Assembly: GCA_015075305.1 (NCBI GenBank)
Contig: JABTUS010000001.1
Coordinates: 558,001-622,000 of the forward strand
Source: Opitutaceae bacterium
GTDB taxonomy: Bacteria; Verrucomicrobiota; Verrucomicrobiia; Opitutales; Opitutaceae
Reading direction: 5' to 3'
DNA: 64,000 nt
Of the stretch, positions 1 to 8,776 are shown piece after piece; the first letter of the stretch is position 1; each line of letters opens with the position of its first letter. Both the position numbers and the translations under genes were made by a program. Below the pieces are notes generated by a model. It saw nothing but the letters and a program-made list of their open reading frames with translations. It had not been told where the DNA came from and made no database searches.

Positions 1-71
1 GCCGTCAGTCCGTGATGGCCCTCGAGCGCGAGGCGCGCAGCATCGAGAGCGAACTGGGAGTCAAGCCATGA
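1..71 (+). CDS. C-terminal end of an unidentified protein (partial)
   Basis: An open frame enters from the left edge and ends at TGA 69-71. Only about 22 residues are visible, charged and helix-like (ALEREARSIESELGVKP at the end). The stop overlaps the ATG of the next gene in an ATGA junction, which suggests the two are translationally coupled. The visible part is too short to assign a function, but its Glu/Arg-rich character fits a coiled coil like its neighbour. Confidence 0.5.
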   Translation, partial: RQSVMALEREARSIESELGVKP

Positions 72-790
72 CCCGGAAGGCCATCGTCGTCCTAGGTTCG
101 TCAGTCAGCGCGCTTCTTGCGATGGGAGCCGGGGTCACCTCCTACCAGCAGATGCAGCGGGAACAGCGCGAAGCATTGAAGGCAACGGTTGTCGCGATGG
201 AGTTTTTCGACGGCACCATGGAACGCGTCAAGTCGACGATCATGCAGTCCACCGATCTGCGCGAGGATCTGCTGCGTCGGACCGATGCCCTGCTGCAGGA
301 CACCGTGAGTTCCGAACGCGAACTGCTCGACCACAGCGCGCGTGTCGCTGAGCTCGGCAGGCGTCGCGCCGAACTCAGCCCCGAGGCGTCCCGCATTCTG
401 GCGGAGGCGCGCGCCGGTCTCGGCCAGGCCTCCGAGGCCATGGGCAAGTGCGAAAAGATCATTCGTGAGGACAAGCTGAAAGCCAGCCAGTCCGCCCGCA
501 TCGCCGAACAGATCCGGAGCAAGACCGAGCAGATGCAGGGTCTTCGCAACGATCTCGGCCGATTTGAAAGTCTGGTCGCCCGATGTGAGGCTCTGAACTC
601 CAGCCTTGAGTCCTATGCGGCCCAGAATCGCGAGGCGCTCGAACGCATTCAGGCCATCAAGAAGCAGGCGGAGGAGCGCCGCGACATCCAGCGGACGCGG
701 CAAGAGGCATCAAAGGCGGCGACAGAGCGCCTTTCCAAACTCCAAGCCGAACTCCAGCACGATCTGGAGGCTCTCCGGCCCGAGAAGTGA
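68..790 (+). CDS. Membrane-anchored coiled-coil protein, unknown function
   Basis: This 240-residue protein starts with a hydrophobic segment (about residues 5-25, AIVVLGSSVSALLAMGAG) that can be an uncleaved membrane anchor or signal. The rest is almost entirely Glu/Arg/Lys/Ala-rich and should form a long coiled coil. I see no enzymatic motif. It overlaps the preceding frame by 4 bases, so it is probably the second gene of an operon beginning outside the window. A structural or scaffolding role at the inner membrane is possible but is only inferred from composition. Confidence 0.65.
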   Translation: MTRKAIVVLGSSVSALLAMGAGVTSYQQMQREQREALKATVVAMEFFDGTMERVKSTIMQSTDLREDLLRRTDALLQDTVSSERELLDHSARVAELGRRRAELSPEASRILAEARAGLGQASEAMGKCEKIIREDKLKASQSARIAEQIRSKTEQMQGLRNDLGRFESLVARCEALNSSLESYAAQNREALERIQAIKKQAEERRDIQRTRQEASKAATERLSKLQAELQHDLEALRPEK

Positions 791-864
791 ATCAGGCTGC
801 GTGCCTCCGCGCTGCCGTGCGGGAGGGCAAACGAGGATTGTCTCAGGCCTCATGGTCTTCTGAG

Positions 865-1233
865 ATGGAGCGCATGACGGACAAAGTTCAAGCATTGGTT
901 GAGGATGCGACGCTCGATTTCACATTGGGGGAGACCGAGACGGCGCTGGCCAAGCTTGCCCGCGCCACTGCCTGCTCGCCGGACTCCTTTGAGGCCTGGC
1001 ATGCAACGGCGGAAATCAACCTTTCACTGCGCCGCCTCGACGCCGCGCTTGCGGCTGCGGAAAGAGCCTTTGCCCTTCGCAAGGGCGATCTCTTCATCAA
1101 TACAACCTTGTCGCGAATCTGGATGGAGCGTGGGGAAAAAGCTAAGGCTGAACACTTTGGAGCTCAGGCAAGAATCCTGGGCTGGAAGGATCAGCTGGCC
1201 AATCCTTCACCGGAAAAGGATGGACTCGCCTGA
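865..1233 (+). CDS. Small TPR-like protein
   Basis: A protein of about 122 residues with helix-pair periodicity typical of tetratricopeptide repeats (ETALAKLARATACSPDSFEAW, then RLDAALAAAERAFALRKGD). These motifs mediate protein-protein contacts. I chose ATG 865 (a second ATG lies at 874) rather than the in-frame GTG 787 that overlaps the upstream stop, because the extra residues look non-conserved. No signal peptide is visible, so it is probably cytoplasmic. Its partner is unknown. Confidence 0.6.
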   Translation: MERMTDKVQALVEDATLDFTLGETETALAKLARATACSPDSFEAWHATAEINLSLRRLDAALAAAERAFALRKGDLFINTTLSRIWMERGEKAKAEHFGAQARILGWKDQLANPSPEKDGLA

Positions 1234-1475
1234 CGCGGGATTCGTCGAACCGATGCGCGGAACGGTTCCCGCTCTTGACAAGCTCGAACTTACCCTGGCC
1301 CTGGCTGTCGGTGCTGATCGCGATCGAAAGACGCTTCAGCTTCGTCGGGAATGAAGATCGGGAGCGACTTCCCTGGGTGGTGATTCAATTCGTACTGGGC
1401 CTGTGCCTTCACTGAGCGGTTAAGTGAGTTGAAAGTCGTGGACATCGCCGGCGACACCAGCCTAATGTTCGGTGC
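1234..1475 (+). other. Non-coding gap
   Basis: About 240 bases between the TPR gene and the small membrane-protein gene. Open frames here lack support from composition or start sites. I see no convincing hairpin terminator or RNA gene. Confidence 0.4.
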
Positions 1476-1718
1476 ATGTCTTCGCCGGATACCAAATTTC
1501 CCGTTACAGCAGTGAGTCTGGTTGTGGATGCCATTCTCGTGATCGGATTCTTTCTGCTCATGCTCTGGGTTGTGGAATCCCATGTCCCCTCCACGGATCC
1601 AAAGATGATTCTGCTCTGGGGTGCCTTGGGCTCGGCATGCCTAACCGGAGTGTTCTGGCTGGCCTTGCAGATGTTTCGCGTCGTCCTGCAGGCGCAGCGC
1701 CAGCAGAAGAGGAAGTAA
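1476..1718 (+). CDS. Small two-helix inner-membrane protein
   Basis: An 80-residue protein with two clear transmembrane helices: about residues 12-33 (VSLVVDAILVIGFFLLMLWV) and about 45-68 (LLWGALGSACLTGVFWLALQM). They are joined by a short polar loop, and the tail is basic (QAQRQQKRK), which predicts the C terminus is cytoplasmic. I do not recognise the family. It lies just upstream of mntR on the same strand, but nothing visible ties the two together functionally. Confidence 0.55.
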   Translation: MSSPDTKFPVTAVSLVVDAILVIGFFLLMLWVVESHVPSTDPKMILLWGALGSACLTGVFWLALQMFRVVLQAQRQQKRK

Positions 1719-1758
1719 CGCGTTGACTCAGGTGATCGCGGCACCCGAATTTGCCTGA

Positions 1759-2208
1759 GTGCCAGATGACTTCAAGCCCGACTCCGAAACGCCGCGAACC
1801 ACAGCGGCGGTTGAAGATTATCTCGAACGGATCCGGGAGCTGATTCGCAGCAAGGGCTATGCCCGCGTGGTCGACATCGCGGCGGAGCTCAAGATCTCCC
1901 AGGCGAGCGTGACCACCATGATCCAGCGCCTGGATGCGGAGGGCCTGGTCAAGTATGAGAAATACCGGGGCATGGTCCTGACGAGCGCCGGTGAGGCGGT
2001 GGCCACCCGCATTGCGCATCGGCACGAATTGCTGACCACCTTCCTCCGACAGCTCAATCTTCCCGAGGCGGTCATCGAACACGATGTCGAGGGCTTGGAG
2101 CATCATGTCAGCCAGGAGACATTCTCGGCCATTGAGTCACTGTCACGCTACCTCGCGGCAAATCCTGGCGTCCTGCAGCAGCTGACAAATTTTCAGCGGG
2201 AGAAATGA
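1759..2208 (+). CDS. mntR: Manganese-responsive DtxR-family regulator MntR
   Basis: A 149-residue metal-dependent repressor. Residues 15-75 form the winged-helix DNA-binding domain (EDYLERIRELI, then ISQASVTTMIQRLDAEGLV). The dimerisation/metal domain follows. The residues that bind Mn2+ in known MntR proteins can all be seen: Asp and Glu in EDYLERI, His in RHELLTTFL, and the Glu-Glu-His set in EGLEHH. The start is a GTG directly preceding PDDF. It would sense manganese and repress or activate Mn transport and efflux genes, but none of the usual targets (mntH, mntABC, mntP) lies in this window. Confidence 0.88.
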   Translation: MPDDFKPDSETPRTTAAVEDYLERIRELIRSKGYARVVDIAAELKISQASVTTMIQRLDAEGLVKYEKYRGMVLTSAGEAVATRIAHRHELLTTFLRQLNLPEAVIEHDVEGLEHHVSQETFSAIESLSRYLAANPGVLQQLTNFQREK

Positions 2209-2277
2209 TCGGGAACCGCCTCCGCGCAATCCAGGCAATTCGCTCCACAACCATTTCCGGATCGCCGGGGCATGTCG

Positions 2278-3183
2278 TCAGGATTCCATTGCCTCCGCCC
2301 GACGCTTGGAAATCCGCGAACCTGCAAGGATCGCCAGCTCGAACAGCGCATAAAGTGGCAGGGCAAACATTGTCTGCGTGAATGGATCCGGCGTTGGTGT
2401 GACCACGGCTGCAAGGATGAAAATACCCACCACCGCATGGCGCCGATACTTGCGCAGCGTGGCTACCTCAAGCAGGCCCATATACACCGCCAGCACAATC
2501 ACGAGTGGGAATTCAAACGATGCCCCCACCCCGGCCACCAGCCAGGTCAGCAGGCTGTAGTACGCTGCGGGCGTCCATCGCAGTGCAAAGCCAAACAGCT
2601 GGTTGAGCTCGATCGACACCCGGATCGTGCTCGGAACCAGCAGCCAGAAGCTGAAGGAGCATCCAAGGACAAACAGGACGACTGCCGACAGCCCGACCGG
2701 CGCCACCATTTTCAGTTCCTTTTTCGTCAATGCAGGTGAGACAAACTGGCCAAAGAAGAAAACGATGAAGGGGGACGCCAGCAGCAATCCGCCAACCGTG
2801 CACATCTGGATCACCACGGAAAACCCCTCCATGATGGAGGTGGTCCCCAATTCAACCTTGACGTCGGGGTACTCCGCCGCAATCCGGGTCAGCGGCTGCA
2901 GGAGCACGTGGTTGAACTGCTTCAAGAAGACGCCGACGAGGCAGGCGCACGCCACAAAGGCTATCGCGCTCTTGACCAGGGTCCAGCGAAGCTCCTCCAG
3001 ATGCTCAAAAAACCCCATGGGTTTCTCGCGCGGATCGATCGGCGCTTCAGTTTCGTTGTCAGAGTCGGAAGATGAATCGGTAGGCTGGCTCACCGTGGAA
3101 GAGAACCGCCCAGATTGAACACTTTCTGCCGGATGGCTAGCCCGTAGCGCGGCCGGCTCGGATGCCGGCAGCTTTTGCTTCAT
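2278..3183 (-). CDS. tatC: Sec-independent protein translocase subunit TatC
   Basis: A 301-residue polytopic membrane protein, the twin-arginine signal receptor of the Tat translocase. After a non-conserved polar N terminus of about 50 residues comes the family signature ([14 protein letters not shown]), then six predicted transmembrane helices and the conserved [10 protein letters not shown] loop. ATG 3183 ([10 protein letters not shown]) was chosen because the frame upstream is unrelated low-complexity sequence. It diverges from ppdK. The window holds obvious Tat clients: ActB has RRHFFK and the beta-helix protein has GRRRFL. The polar N-terminal extension is longer than in typical TatC. 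Confidence 0.93.
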   Translation of the reverse strand: MKQKLPASEPAALRASHPAESVQSGRFSSTVSQPTDSSSDSDNETEAPIDPREKPMGFFEHLEELRWTLVKSAIAFVACACLVGVFLKQFNHVLLQPLTRIAAEYPDVKVELGTTSIMEGFSVVIQMCTVGGLLLASPFIVFFFGQFVSPALTKKELKMVAPVGLSAVVLFVLGCSFSFWLLVPSTIRVSIELNQLFGFALRWTPAAYYSLLTWLVAGVGASFEFPLVIVLAVYMGLLEVATLRKYRRHAVVGIFILAAVVTPTPDPFTQTMFALPLYALFELAILAGSRISKRRAEAMES

Positions 3184-3294
3184 GGCATCGCCTCCCCTGC
3201 GTCGTTGACACCCCGCCCTGTCGCCGTATTGGCTCAACCCTCCGCGTGCACACGCACACGGATCCATTTCCAAACACGCATCACATCCACATTT
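3184..3294. promoter_or_regulatory. Divergent tatC/ppdK intergenic region
   Basis: About 110 bases separate the divergent starts of tatC and ppdK, so promoters for both genes should lie here. I do not see a clear consensus -35/-10 pair. The frame of ppdK stays open upstream into this region, which is why its start needed choosing. Confidence 0.4.
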
Positions 3295-6078
3295 ATGGCC
3301 GCAAAATCCAAAGCGAAAAAGTCTGCCCCTCGGGGCAATGCAGGCGCCAAAGCAGCGTCCTCGAAGAATGCAAAGTATGTCTATACCTGGGGCGCCGGCA
3401 AAGCCGACGGCAACGGTACGATGAAAAACCTTCTTGGGGGCAAGGGCGCGAATCTGGCCGAAATGACCCGCATCGGCCTCCCCGTGCCTCCCGGCTTCAC
3501 GATCACCACGGAGGTTTGCACCTATTTCTACGCAAACAAGAGGTCCCATCCGGCCTCGCTTCAGGCGCAGATCGAGGCGGGCATACGAAATATGGAGAGG
3601 ATCATGGGCTGCCGCTTTGGCGACGCCAGGGGATTCCCGCTTCTCGTCGCCGTGCGGTCCGGTGCCCGCGACTCCATGCCGGGCATGATGGACACCATCC
3701 TCAATCTCGGACTCAACGACGAAACCGTTCTAGCCCTCGCGGCGGCAACGAAAAATGACCGCTTCGCGTGGGACTGCTACCGTCGTTTCGTCCAGATGTA
3801 CGGCGACGTCGTCCTGGGGGTCCAAAAGCGCGAGGGCGAGGATCACGAGCCGTTCGAGACAGTCATTCATTCCTACAAGCACGAAAAATACCACGCTGAC
3901 ATTGAGGATTCGAAACTGACGGCGGAAGACCAGCGGGAGCTCGTCGTTCGTTTCAAGGATCTCGTCAAGGAACGCACGGGCAAGGGCTTCCCATCCAACC
4001 CATGGGACCAACTGCGCGGAGCAGCGGGCGCCGTGTTCGGTTCATGGATGAACGACCGGGCGATTGTCTATCGTCGCAAGTACAACATCCCCTCGGAATG
4101 GGGCACTGCAGTGAACGTTCAAGCCATGGTGTACGGAAACACCGGGGACACCTCCGGCTCCGGAGTCGCCTTCACGCGCAATCCCGCAAATGGCACCAAT
4201 GAGTTTTACGGCGAATTCCTCATCAACGCGCAGGGCGAGGACGTCGTTGCGGGTGTTCGCACCCCCGAGCCGGTGATCAACCTGAAGAAGGAAATGCCGA
4301 AGTCCTACGCGGAGCTGCTCAAGGTGCGCGCCATCCTGGAAAAGCATTTCAAGGACGTTCAGGACATCGAGTTCACGATCCAGGAAGGCAAGCTGTTCAT
4401 GCTTCAGACGCGCAACGGCAAACGCACCGCCGCAGCCGCGCTCAAGTTCTCCATCGACATGGTCAGGGAGAAGTTGATCGACTGGAAAACCGCGATCCTG
4501 CGCAACCCCGCCGACCAGCTCGAGCAGTTGCTCGCGCCCATTTTCGATCTCACGGAAGTCAGGAAGGCCCAGGCCATCGCAACAGGTCTTCCCGCCGGAC
4601 CCGGAGCCGCCACAGGCAAGATCTACTTCAACGCCGAACGCGCGGTTGCCGCCGCGGACAAGGGCGAAAAGGTGCTGCTCGTGCGCATCGAGACCTCGCC
4701 CGAGGATCTCCGCGGCATGATCGCCGCCGAAGGCATTCTCACCGCGCGCGGTGGAGTGTCCTCCCATGCCGCCCTCGTGGCGCGGCAGATGGGCAAGGTC
4801 TGCGTCTGCGGCGCATCCGCCCTGGAACTGGACTACGACAAGAAGACCTTGTCCGTCGACGGCAAGGCCTTCAATGAAGGTGATTTCCTCTCCATCGATG
4901 GCACCTCCGGCACCGTCTATGCCGGCCAGATCAAGACCGCTCCCTCGGAGATCATCGCCGGGCTTCTCCACAATGACGCCGCTGCAAGGAAGACTGAAAA
5001 GTTCAGAAATTACAGCCAGTTGATGAAGTGGTGCTCTCAAGCCACCCGGCTTTCGGTCAGAACGAATGCGGACACGCCGGAGCAGACACAGAACGCGATC
5101 GCGTTTGGTGCGGTCGGCATCGGCCTCACACGCACGGAACACATGTTCTTTGAAGGCGACCGCATCGACGCGATGCGTGAAATGATTCTCGCTGAAACGC
5201 AGGATGCCCGCAAGGCGGCCCTCGCCAAGCTTCTGCCCTATCAGCGCGCCGACTTCCTTGGAATCTTCAAGGCGCTCAAGGGTTTCCCGGCAACGATCCG
5301 ATTCCTGGATCCTCCCCTGCACGAATTCCTCCCCCAGACAAAGGAGCAGCAGATGGATCTCGCCCGAAAGCTGGGCATCCCGGTCGAGAAGATCATGCAT
5401 CGGGTGCACGAACTGCACGAATTCAATCCAATGCTCGGGTTCCGTGGCTGCCGTCTGGGAATCAAGTTCCCCGAAATCACCGCGATGCAGGCCCGCGCTG
5501 TCTTTGAAGCGGCGGTTGAGGCAAACAAGGGCGGATTCAAGGCGAAGCCCGAAATCATGATTCCGCTCGTCGGCTTCAAACGGGAGCTCGATCTTCAGGT
5601 CGCACTCGTCCACGAGGTGGCCGCCGCCGTGCAAAAGGAAACCCGGAAGAAGATCAGCTATTCCGTCGGCACCATGATTGAGATTCCACGCGGAGCACTC
5701 ACCGCCGACGAAATCGCCTCCACCGCGGAATTCTTCAGCTTCGGCACCAATGACCTGACCCAGACCACCCTTGGCATGTCACGCGACGATTCAGGTTCCT
5801 TCCTCGGCGCCTACCAGGAGGCTGAGATCTTGAAGAAAAACCCCTTCGCAAGCGTCGACCAGACGGGTGTGGGCCAGCTCATGAGGATCGCCATCGAGAA
5901 GGGCCGCCAGACCCGTCCGGACATCAAGCTCGGCATCTGCGGAGAACATGGAGGCGATCCAGACTCCGTGAAGTTCTGTCACAGGCTGGGTCTGAACTAC
6001 GTCTCCTGCTCGCCCTATCGGGTGCCGGTTGCACGCCTTGCCGCGGCACAGGCTGCAGTCGCGGACCTAAAGAAATAG
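3295..6078 (+). CDS. ppdK: Pyruvate, phosphate dikinase
   Basis: A 927-residue cytoplasmic enzyme interconverting pyruvate + ATP + Pi with PEP + AMP + PPi. The N-terminal ATP-grasp domain shows [21 protein letters not shown] and [14 protein letters not shown]. The swivelling phosphohistidine domain has [16 protein letters not shown] with the catalytic His at about residue 491. The C-terminal TIM barrel ends in FGTNDLTQT and [13 protein letters not shown] 3295 gives an unusual Lys/Ala-rich leader of about 30 residues ([14 protein letters not shown]) before the conserved start; the still longer upstream frame looks non-coding. It is a stand-alone transcript, ending in a strong terminator. Confidence 0.96.
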   Translation: MAAKSKAKKSAPRGNAGAKAASSKNAKYVYTWGAGKADGNGTMKNLLGGKGANLAEMTRIGLPVPPGFTITTEVCTYFYANKRSHPASLQAQIEAGIRNMERIMGCRFGDARGFPLLVAVRSGARDSMPGMMDTILNLGLNDETVLALAAATKNDRFAWDCYRRFVQMYGDVVLGVQKREGEDHEPFETVIHSYKHEKYHADIEDSKLTAEDQRELVVRFKDLVKERTGKGFPSNPWDQLRGAAGAVFGSWMNDRAIVYRRKYNIPSEWGTAVNVQAMVYGNTGDTSGSGVAFTRNPANGTNEFYGEFLINAQGEDVVAGVRTPEPVINLKKEMPKSYAELLKVRAILEKHFKDVQDIEFTIQEGKLFMLQTRNGKRTAAAALKFSIDMVREKLIDWKTAILRNPADQLEQLLAPIFDLTEVRKAQAIATGLPAGPGAATGKIYFNAERAVAAADKGEKVLLVRIETSPEDLRGMIAAEGILTARGGVSSHAALVARQMGKVCVCGASALELDYDKKTLSVDGKAFNEGDFLSIDGTSGTVYAGQIKTAPSEIIAGLLHNDAAARKTEKFRNYSQLMKWCSQATRLSVRTNADTPEQTQNAIAFGAVGIGLTRTEHMFFEGDRIDAMREMILAETQDARKAALAKLLPYQRADFLGIFKALKGFPATIRFLDPPLHEFLPQTKEQQMDLARKLGIPVEKIMHRVHELHEFNPMLGFRGCRLGIKFPEITAMQARAVFEAAVEANKGGFKAKPEIMIPLVGFKRELDLQVALVHEVAAAVQKETRKKISYSVGTMIEIPRGALTADEIASTAEFFSFGTNDLTQTTLGMSRDDSGSFLGAYQEAEILKKNPFASVDQTGVGQLMRIAIEKGRQTRPDIKLGICGEHGGDPDSVKFCHRLGLNYVSCSPYRVPVARLAAAQAAVADLKK

Positions 6079-6120
6079 GACCTTCAGGGAGATCGCCTCC
6101 AACACATTGTCCACATGACT

Positions 6121-6152
6121 GCCCCGCGCTTTCACCAGCGCGGGGCTTTTTT
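6121..6152 (+). terminator. Rho-independent terminator after ppdK
   Basis: A perfect 9-bp stem, CCCCGCGCT / AGCGCGGGG, with a TTCACC loop is followed by C and six T residues. It lies 43 bases after the ppdK stop. Confidence 0.9.
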
Positions 6153-6270
6153 GTCAGCTTGTATGGACAATGGATTTCATGTGGACGCTCCTGCCACCCA
6201 TATTCGGTTAATAGTCTGAATAAACGGCCGATAGGGTATCGACACCGGTAATCCACACGCTCCCGTCCGC

Positions 6271-6789
6271 ATGCCTACAACCGAAGGAATCAGCGATCTG
6301 CTGTGTCGCACAGCCATGACACACGCCGTGCAGGAAGTCATGCGGACCATGCTCAATCTATCCACCGTGTTTCACAGCGAAATAGATGCAAGAAAGCCGG
6401 GCGGCATTGCGGCCGCGATCAATGGTCCGCAGGTGGTTGGCACCGTTGGATTCCTGGGCGACATCGATGGTTTGCTTTACCTTTTCCTTGGATCGGATTT
6501 CGCCACCAACGCCGCCGCGCATCTGCTCGGTGTCACGAGTGAGGAGCTCGAGTCAGATGGTGATGAGGCGATCAACGATGCCATCGGGGAACTGACCAAC
6601 ATGACCGTTGGGACGTTCAAGAACCAGCTCAGCGATCGCGGCATCCAGTGCAAACTGACGATTCCGTCCATTCTGCGCGGCAGCAACTTCAGGATCGAAC
6701 CCACCAGTACCGTCACCCGTCGAACCTATCGCTTTGATATCGGATCACACTCTCTCATCACGGATCTTCTCATGAAAACCGAGGCTTGA
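6271..6789 (+). CDS. CheX-family chemotaxis phosphatase-like protein
   Basis: A 172-residue protein of the CheC/CheX/FliY phosphatase family, which dephosphorylates receiver domains such as CheY. The single helix with the catalytic Glu-x-x-Asn pattern is visible as AIGELTNM (Glu107, Asn110), preceded by a CheX-like region (FLGDIDGLLYLFLGSDFATN). The length fits CheX. The gene directly downstream encodes a receiver-containing protein, a natural substrate. No flagellar or che operon is in the window, so the pathway is probably a non-motility phosphorelay. The exact target is inferred from adjacency. Confidence 0.8.
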   Translation: MPTTEGISDLLCRTAMTHAVQEVMRTMLNLSTVFHSEIDARKPGGIAAAINGPQVVGTVGFLGDIDGLLYLFLGSDFATNAAAHLLGVTSEELESDGDEAINDAIGELTNMTVGTFKNQLSDRGIQCKLTIPSILRGSNFRIEPTSTVTRRTYRFDIGSHSLITDLLMKTEA

Positions 6790-6826
6790 TCCGATTTGAA
6801 GTGCACCTTTGCCGACCGACATCTCC

Positions 6827-7996
6827 ATGCGCTACAAAATCCTAACCGTAGACGACTCCAAGACCGTGCGAATCATCGTGAAGAAGGCCTTCAGGACCTT
6901 CGATTGCGAGATCATCGAGGCATCCAACGGAGTTGAAGGTCTGGCTGCGGCCGCGAAGGAGCGGCCCGATGTCATCCTCCTGGATTTTACCATGCCTGTC
7001 ATGGACGGCGTGGAGATGCTGACGAAGCTCAAGTCGGATCCGACCCTGAAGGCGATCCCCGTGATGATGCTCACTGCCGAAGGAGGGCGTGACAATGTCC
7101 TCAAGATCGCGAAGATCGGCGTTCGCGATTACATCGTGAAGCCGTTTCGCGAAGAGGTTCTGGTCGAAAAAGTCGGACGCGTCATCGACCTCAAACCTCT
7201 CTGTGAGGGCCCGCTCAAGGCAAAGAGCATACTGGACAGCGCGACCATTCTCGTTGTGGAGGACAAACCGGCCATTGTTCAGCAGATACAGGAGGGATTG
7301 AAGCACACCCCATGGAAAATCACCGGGGTTGCCACCACGAATGAGGCGATCGATTTCTGCAGTCGCAACCAGACTGACCTCGTCATCATATCGCTTTCGC
7401 TTCCCGACGACTCTGCATTCACACTTTTCGGACTCATCTGCACGAACGTGAAGACCAAGTATACCCCGGTCTTCGGACTGGTGGTGAAGACCGAACTCCA
7501 TGCGCAGCAGCAGGCGCAGCAGGTGGGCTTCACTTCAATCGTAACCAAGCCCTTGGACATCCCGGAACTTGAAGCGAAGATGTCAAAGGCCATGAACCTC
7601 GACACATCCCAGCGCTACTTTTCAACCGACCAGGATGTCTTTGTCCTCAAGATGCCGGAAGTAGCCTCACAGGCTGCGGTGAATGAAATGCTGACATACC
7701 TCAAACCAAAGATGTCCGAGGCGGTGGATGGAGGCATTTGCAAGGTGGTTCTCGATCTGCGTGAACTCAGGCGCCTGGACATGATCGCCATCAAGGCGCT
7801 CCTTCAGGCGATTCAGCATTGCCGCGAGTTTGGACTGCAATACCTGCTTGTCGGAAACAGCCAGATCATCAGCGAATGCAAGGGCTTCGAGGACACAAAG
7901 GCCTGGACGTTCGTCGATACCATGGAGGAAGCCAGGAACGGCTTTTCACGTTCCAACAGTGCAGTTTCCGCACAGCCCGCCGCCGTCGGAGCATAA
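6827..7996 (+). CDS. Double receiver protein with C-terminal STAS-like domain
   Basis: A 389-residue protein with three domains. Receiver 1 (residues 3-122) is complete: Asp9/Asp10, phospho-acceptor Asp53 in VILLDFTMP, Thr83 and Lys105. Receiver 2 (about 138-255) keeps the acidic pocket and Lys241, but has Ser189 where the phospho-acceptor Asp should be (DLVIISLSLP), so it should not be phosphorylatable. Residues about 268-375 resemble a STAS/anti-anti-sigma fold (VVLDLRELRRLDMIAIKALL). ATG 6827 was preferred to TTG 6809. It lies 37 bases after the CheX-like gene. A role in partner switching is inferred. Confidence 0.8.
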   Translation: MRYKILTVDDSKTVRIIVKKAFRTFDCEIIEASNGVEGLAAAAKERPDVILLDFTMPVMDGVEMLTKLKSDPTLKAIPVMMLTAEGGRDNVLKIAKIGVRDYIVKPFREEVLVEKVGRVIDLKPLCEGPLKAKSILDSATILVVEDKPAIVQQIQEGLKHTPWKITGVATTNEAIDFCSRNQTDLVIISLSLPDDSAFTLFGLICTNVKTKYTPVFGLVVKTELHAQQQAQQVGFTSIVTKPLDIPELEAKMSKAMNLDTSQRYFSTDQDVFVLKMPEVASQAAVNEMLTYLKPKMSEAVDGGICKVVLDLRELRRLDMIAIKALLQAIQHCREFGLQYLLVGNSQIISECKGFEDTKAWTFVDTMEEARNGFSRSNSAVSAQPAAVGA

Positions 7997-8036
7997 AATC
8001 CCATCTTGCCGCGTCGCTGACGCGGCTCCCTGCGAG

Positions 8037-8066
8037 CCCCGTGCCTTGAACGGCACGGGGTTTTTA
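8037..8066 (+). terminator. Rho-independent terminator
   Basis: A 9-bp perfect stem, CCCCGTGCC / GGCACGGGG, with a 6-base loop is followed by five T residues. It closes the CheX-like and receiver-STAS transcription unit. Confidence 0.9.
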
Positions 8067-8203
8067 TTGGCCGCACTTCGGCAAGCCATGGGCAATAGAT
8101 GTCCGTTAGCCATGATTTCTCCTCTAGAAACAGTGGAAAATGCCGATGAGAACCCCGGGTTTAGATGCCGTCTTTCCGTGCGAACGGAAAGTCTCTGTCT
8201 CTC

Positions 8204-8776
8204 ATGAATTTCCTCTCCTCATCGCCTCACGCGAACGGGCTGGTCCTTTCGCGCTGCGTTGCGCTGACGCTGTTCGCGATCGTTGGATCGGAAAGCGCGG
8301 CCCGTGCGCAACCGCAGCGAGTCAGATCAGAATCCTTCACCTCGGATGGAGGCTGGGCTGAAAGGTCCTCCGCTGTCAGCTCACCCTATCTGGCGGTCAT
8401 CCTCCCCCCGGCTCTCAGGTTCGAGGCAACACCACCTCCAACTGATCCCACTCTCCGCCTCGCTGCAGGTGCGCCGCCGCGGCCCGGTGGCGTCATTGAG
8501 GAAGTTGCTGCGGAAAACAAGGAGGCCGCCGTTGTGACCGCCCCTCCAGCCGCCTTGCCCGCCGTATCGAGCGAGGCATCGACGGGTTCCGAGCCGGCAG
8601 CCGAAGGCTCCCGATCGCCCGCCAGCCATCCACCAGTCGCCATCCTTCACGACGACCTTCAGCGTGAGGTCCGCCCGGAGGATGTCCTCCCGTACTTTCA
8701 ATTCCCAGGCTCGGTGCAATCCGCGCCGGCTCCCGCCCCCATGCCGGCGAGTTCCGCCACCTATCGCCAACGATGA
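8204..8776 (+). CDS. Secreted Pro/Ala-rich protein, unknown function
   Basis: A protein of about 190 residues with a Sec-type signal peptide (hydrophobic stretch LVLSRCVALTLFAIVG, cleavage likely after SAARA). The mature part is low-complexity, rich in Pro, Ala, Ser and Glu, without a domain I recognise. I placed the start at ATG 8204, where the signal peptide begins; an in-frame ATG at 8165 would add 13 residues. The stop overlaps the ATG of the following TPR gene (ATGA), so they are translationally coupled. A periplasmic or surface linker role is only a guess. Confidence 0.55.
   Translation: MNFLSSSPHANGLVLSRCVALTLFAIVGSESAARAQPQRVRSESFTSDGGWAERSSAVSSPYLAVILPPALRFEATPPPTDPTLRLAAGAPPRPGGVIEEVAAENKEAAVVTAPPAALPAVSSEASTGSEPAAEGSRSPASHPPVAILHDDLQREVRPEDVLPYFQFPGSVQSAPAPAPMPASSATYRQR

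Noticed and set aside
787-864. N-terminal extension of the TPR gene from GTG 787
   Set aside because: The GTG overlaps the upstream stop, which is appealing, but the extra 26 residues lack helical repeat character; ATG 865 or 874 fits better.
4042-5634. A 530-codon open frame on the minus strand
   Set aside because: Fully antisense to ppdK, with no domain pattern; treated as a codon-bias shadow.
6271-6789. Evidence for a flagellar/chemotaxis locus
   Set aside because: A CheX-like protein alone is not enough; no cheA, cheW, mcp or flagellar gene is in the window.
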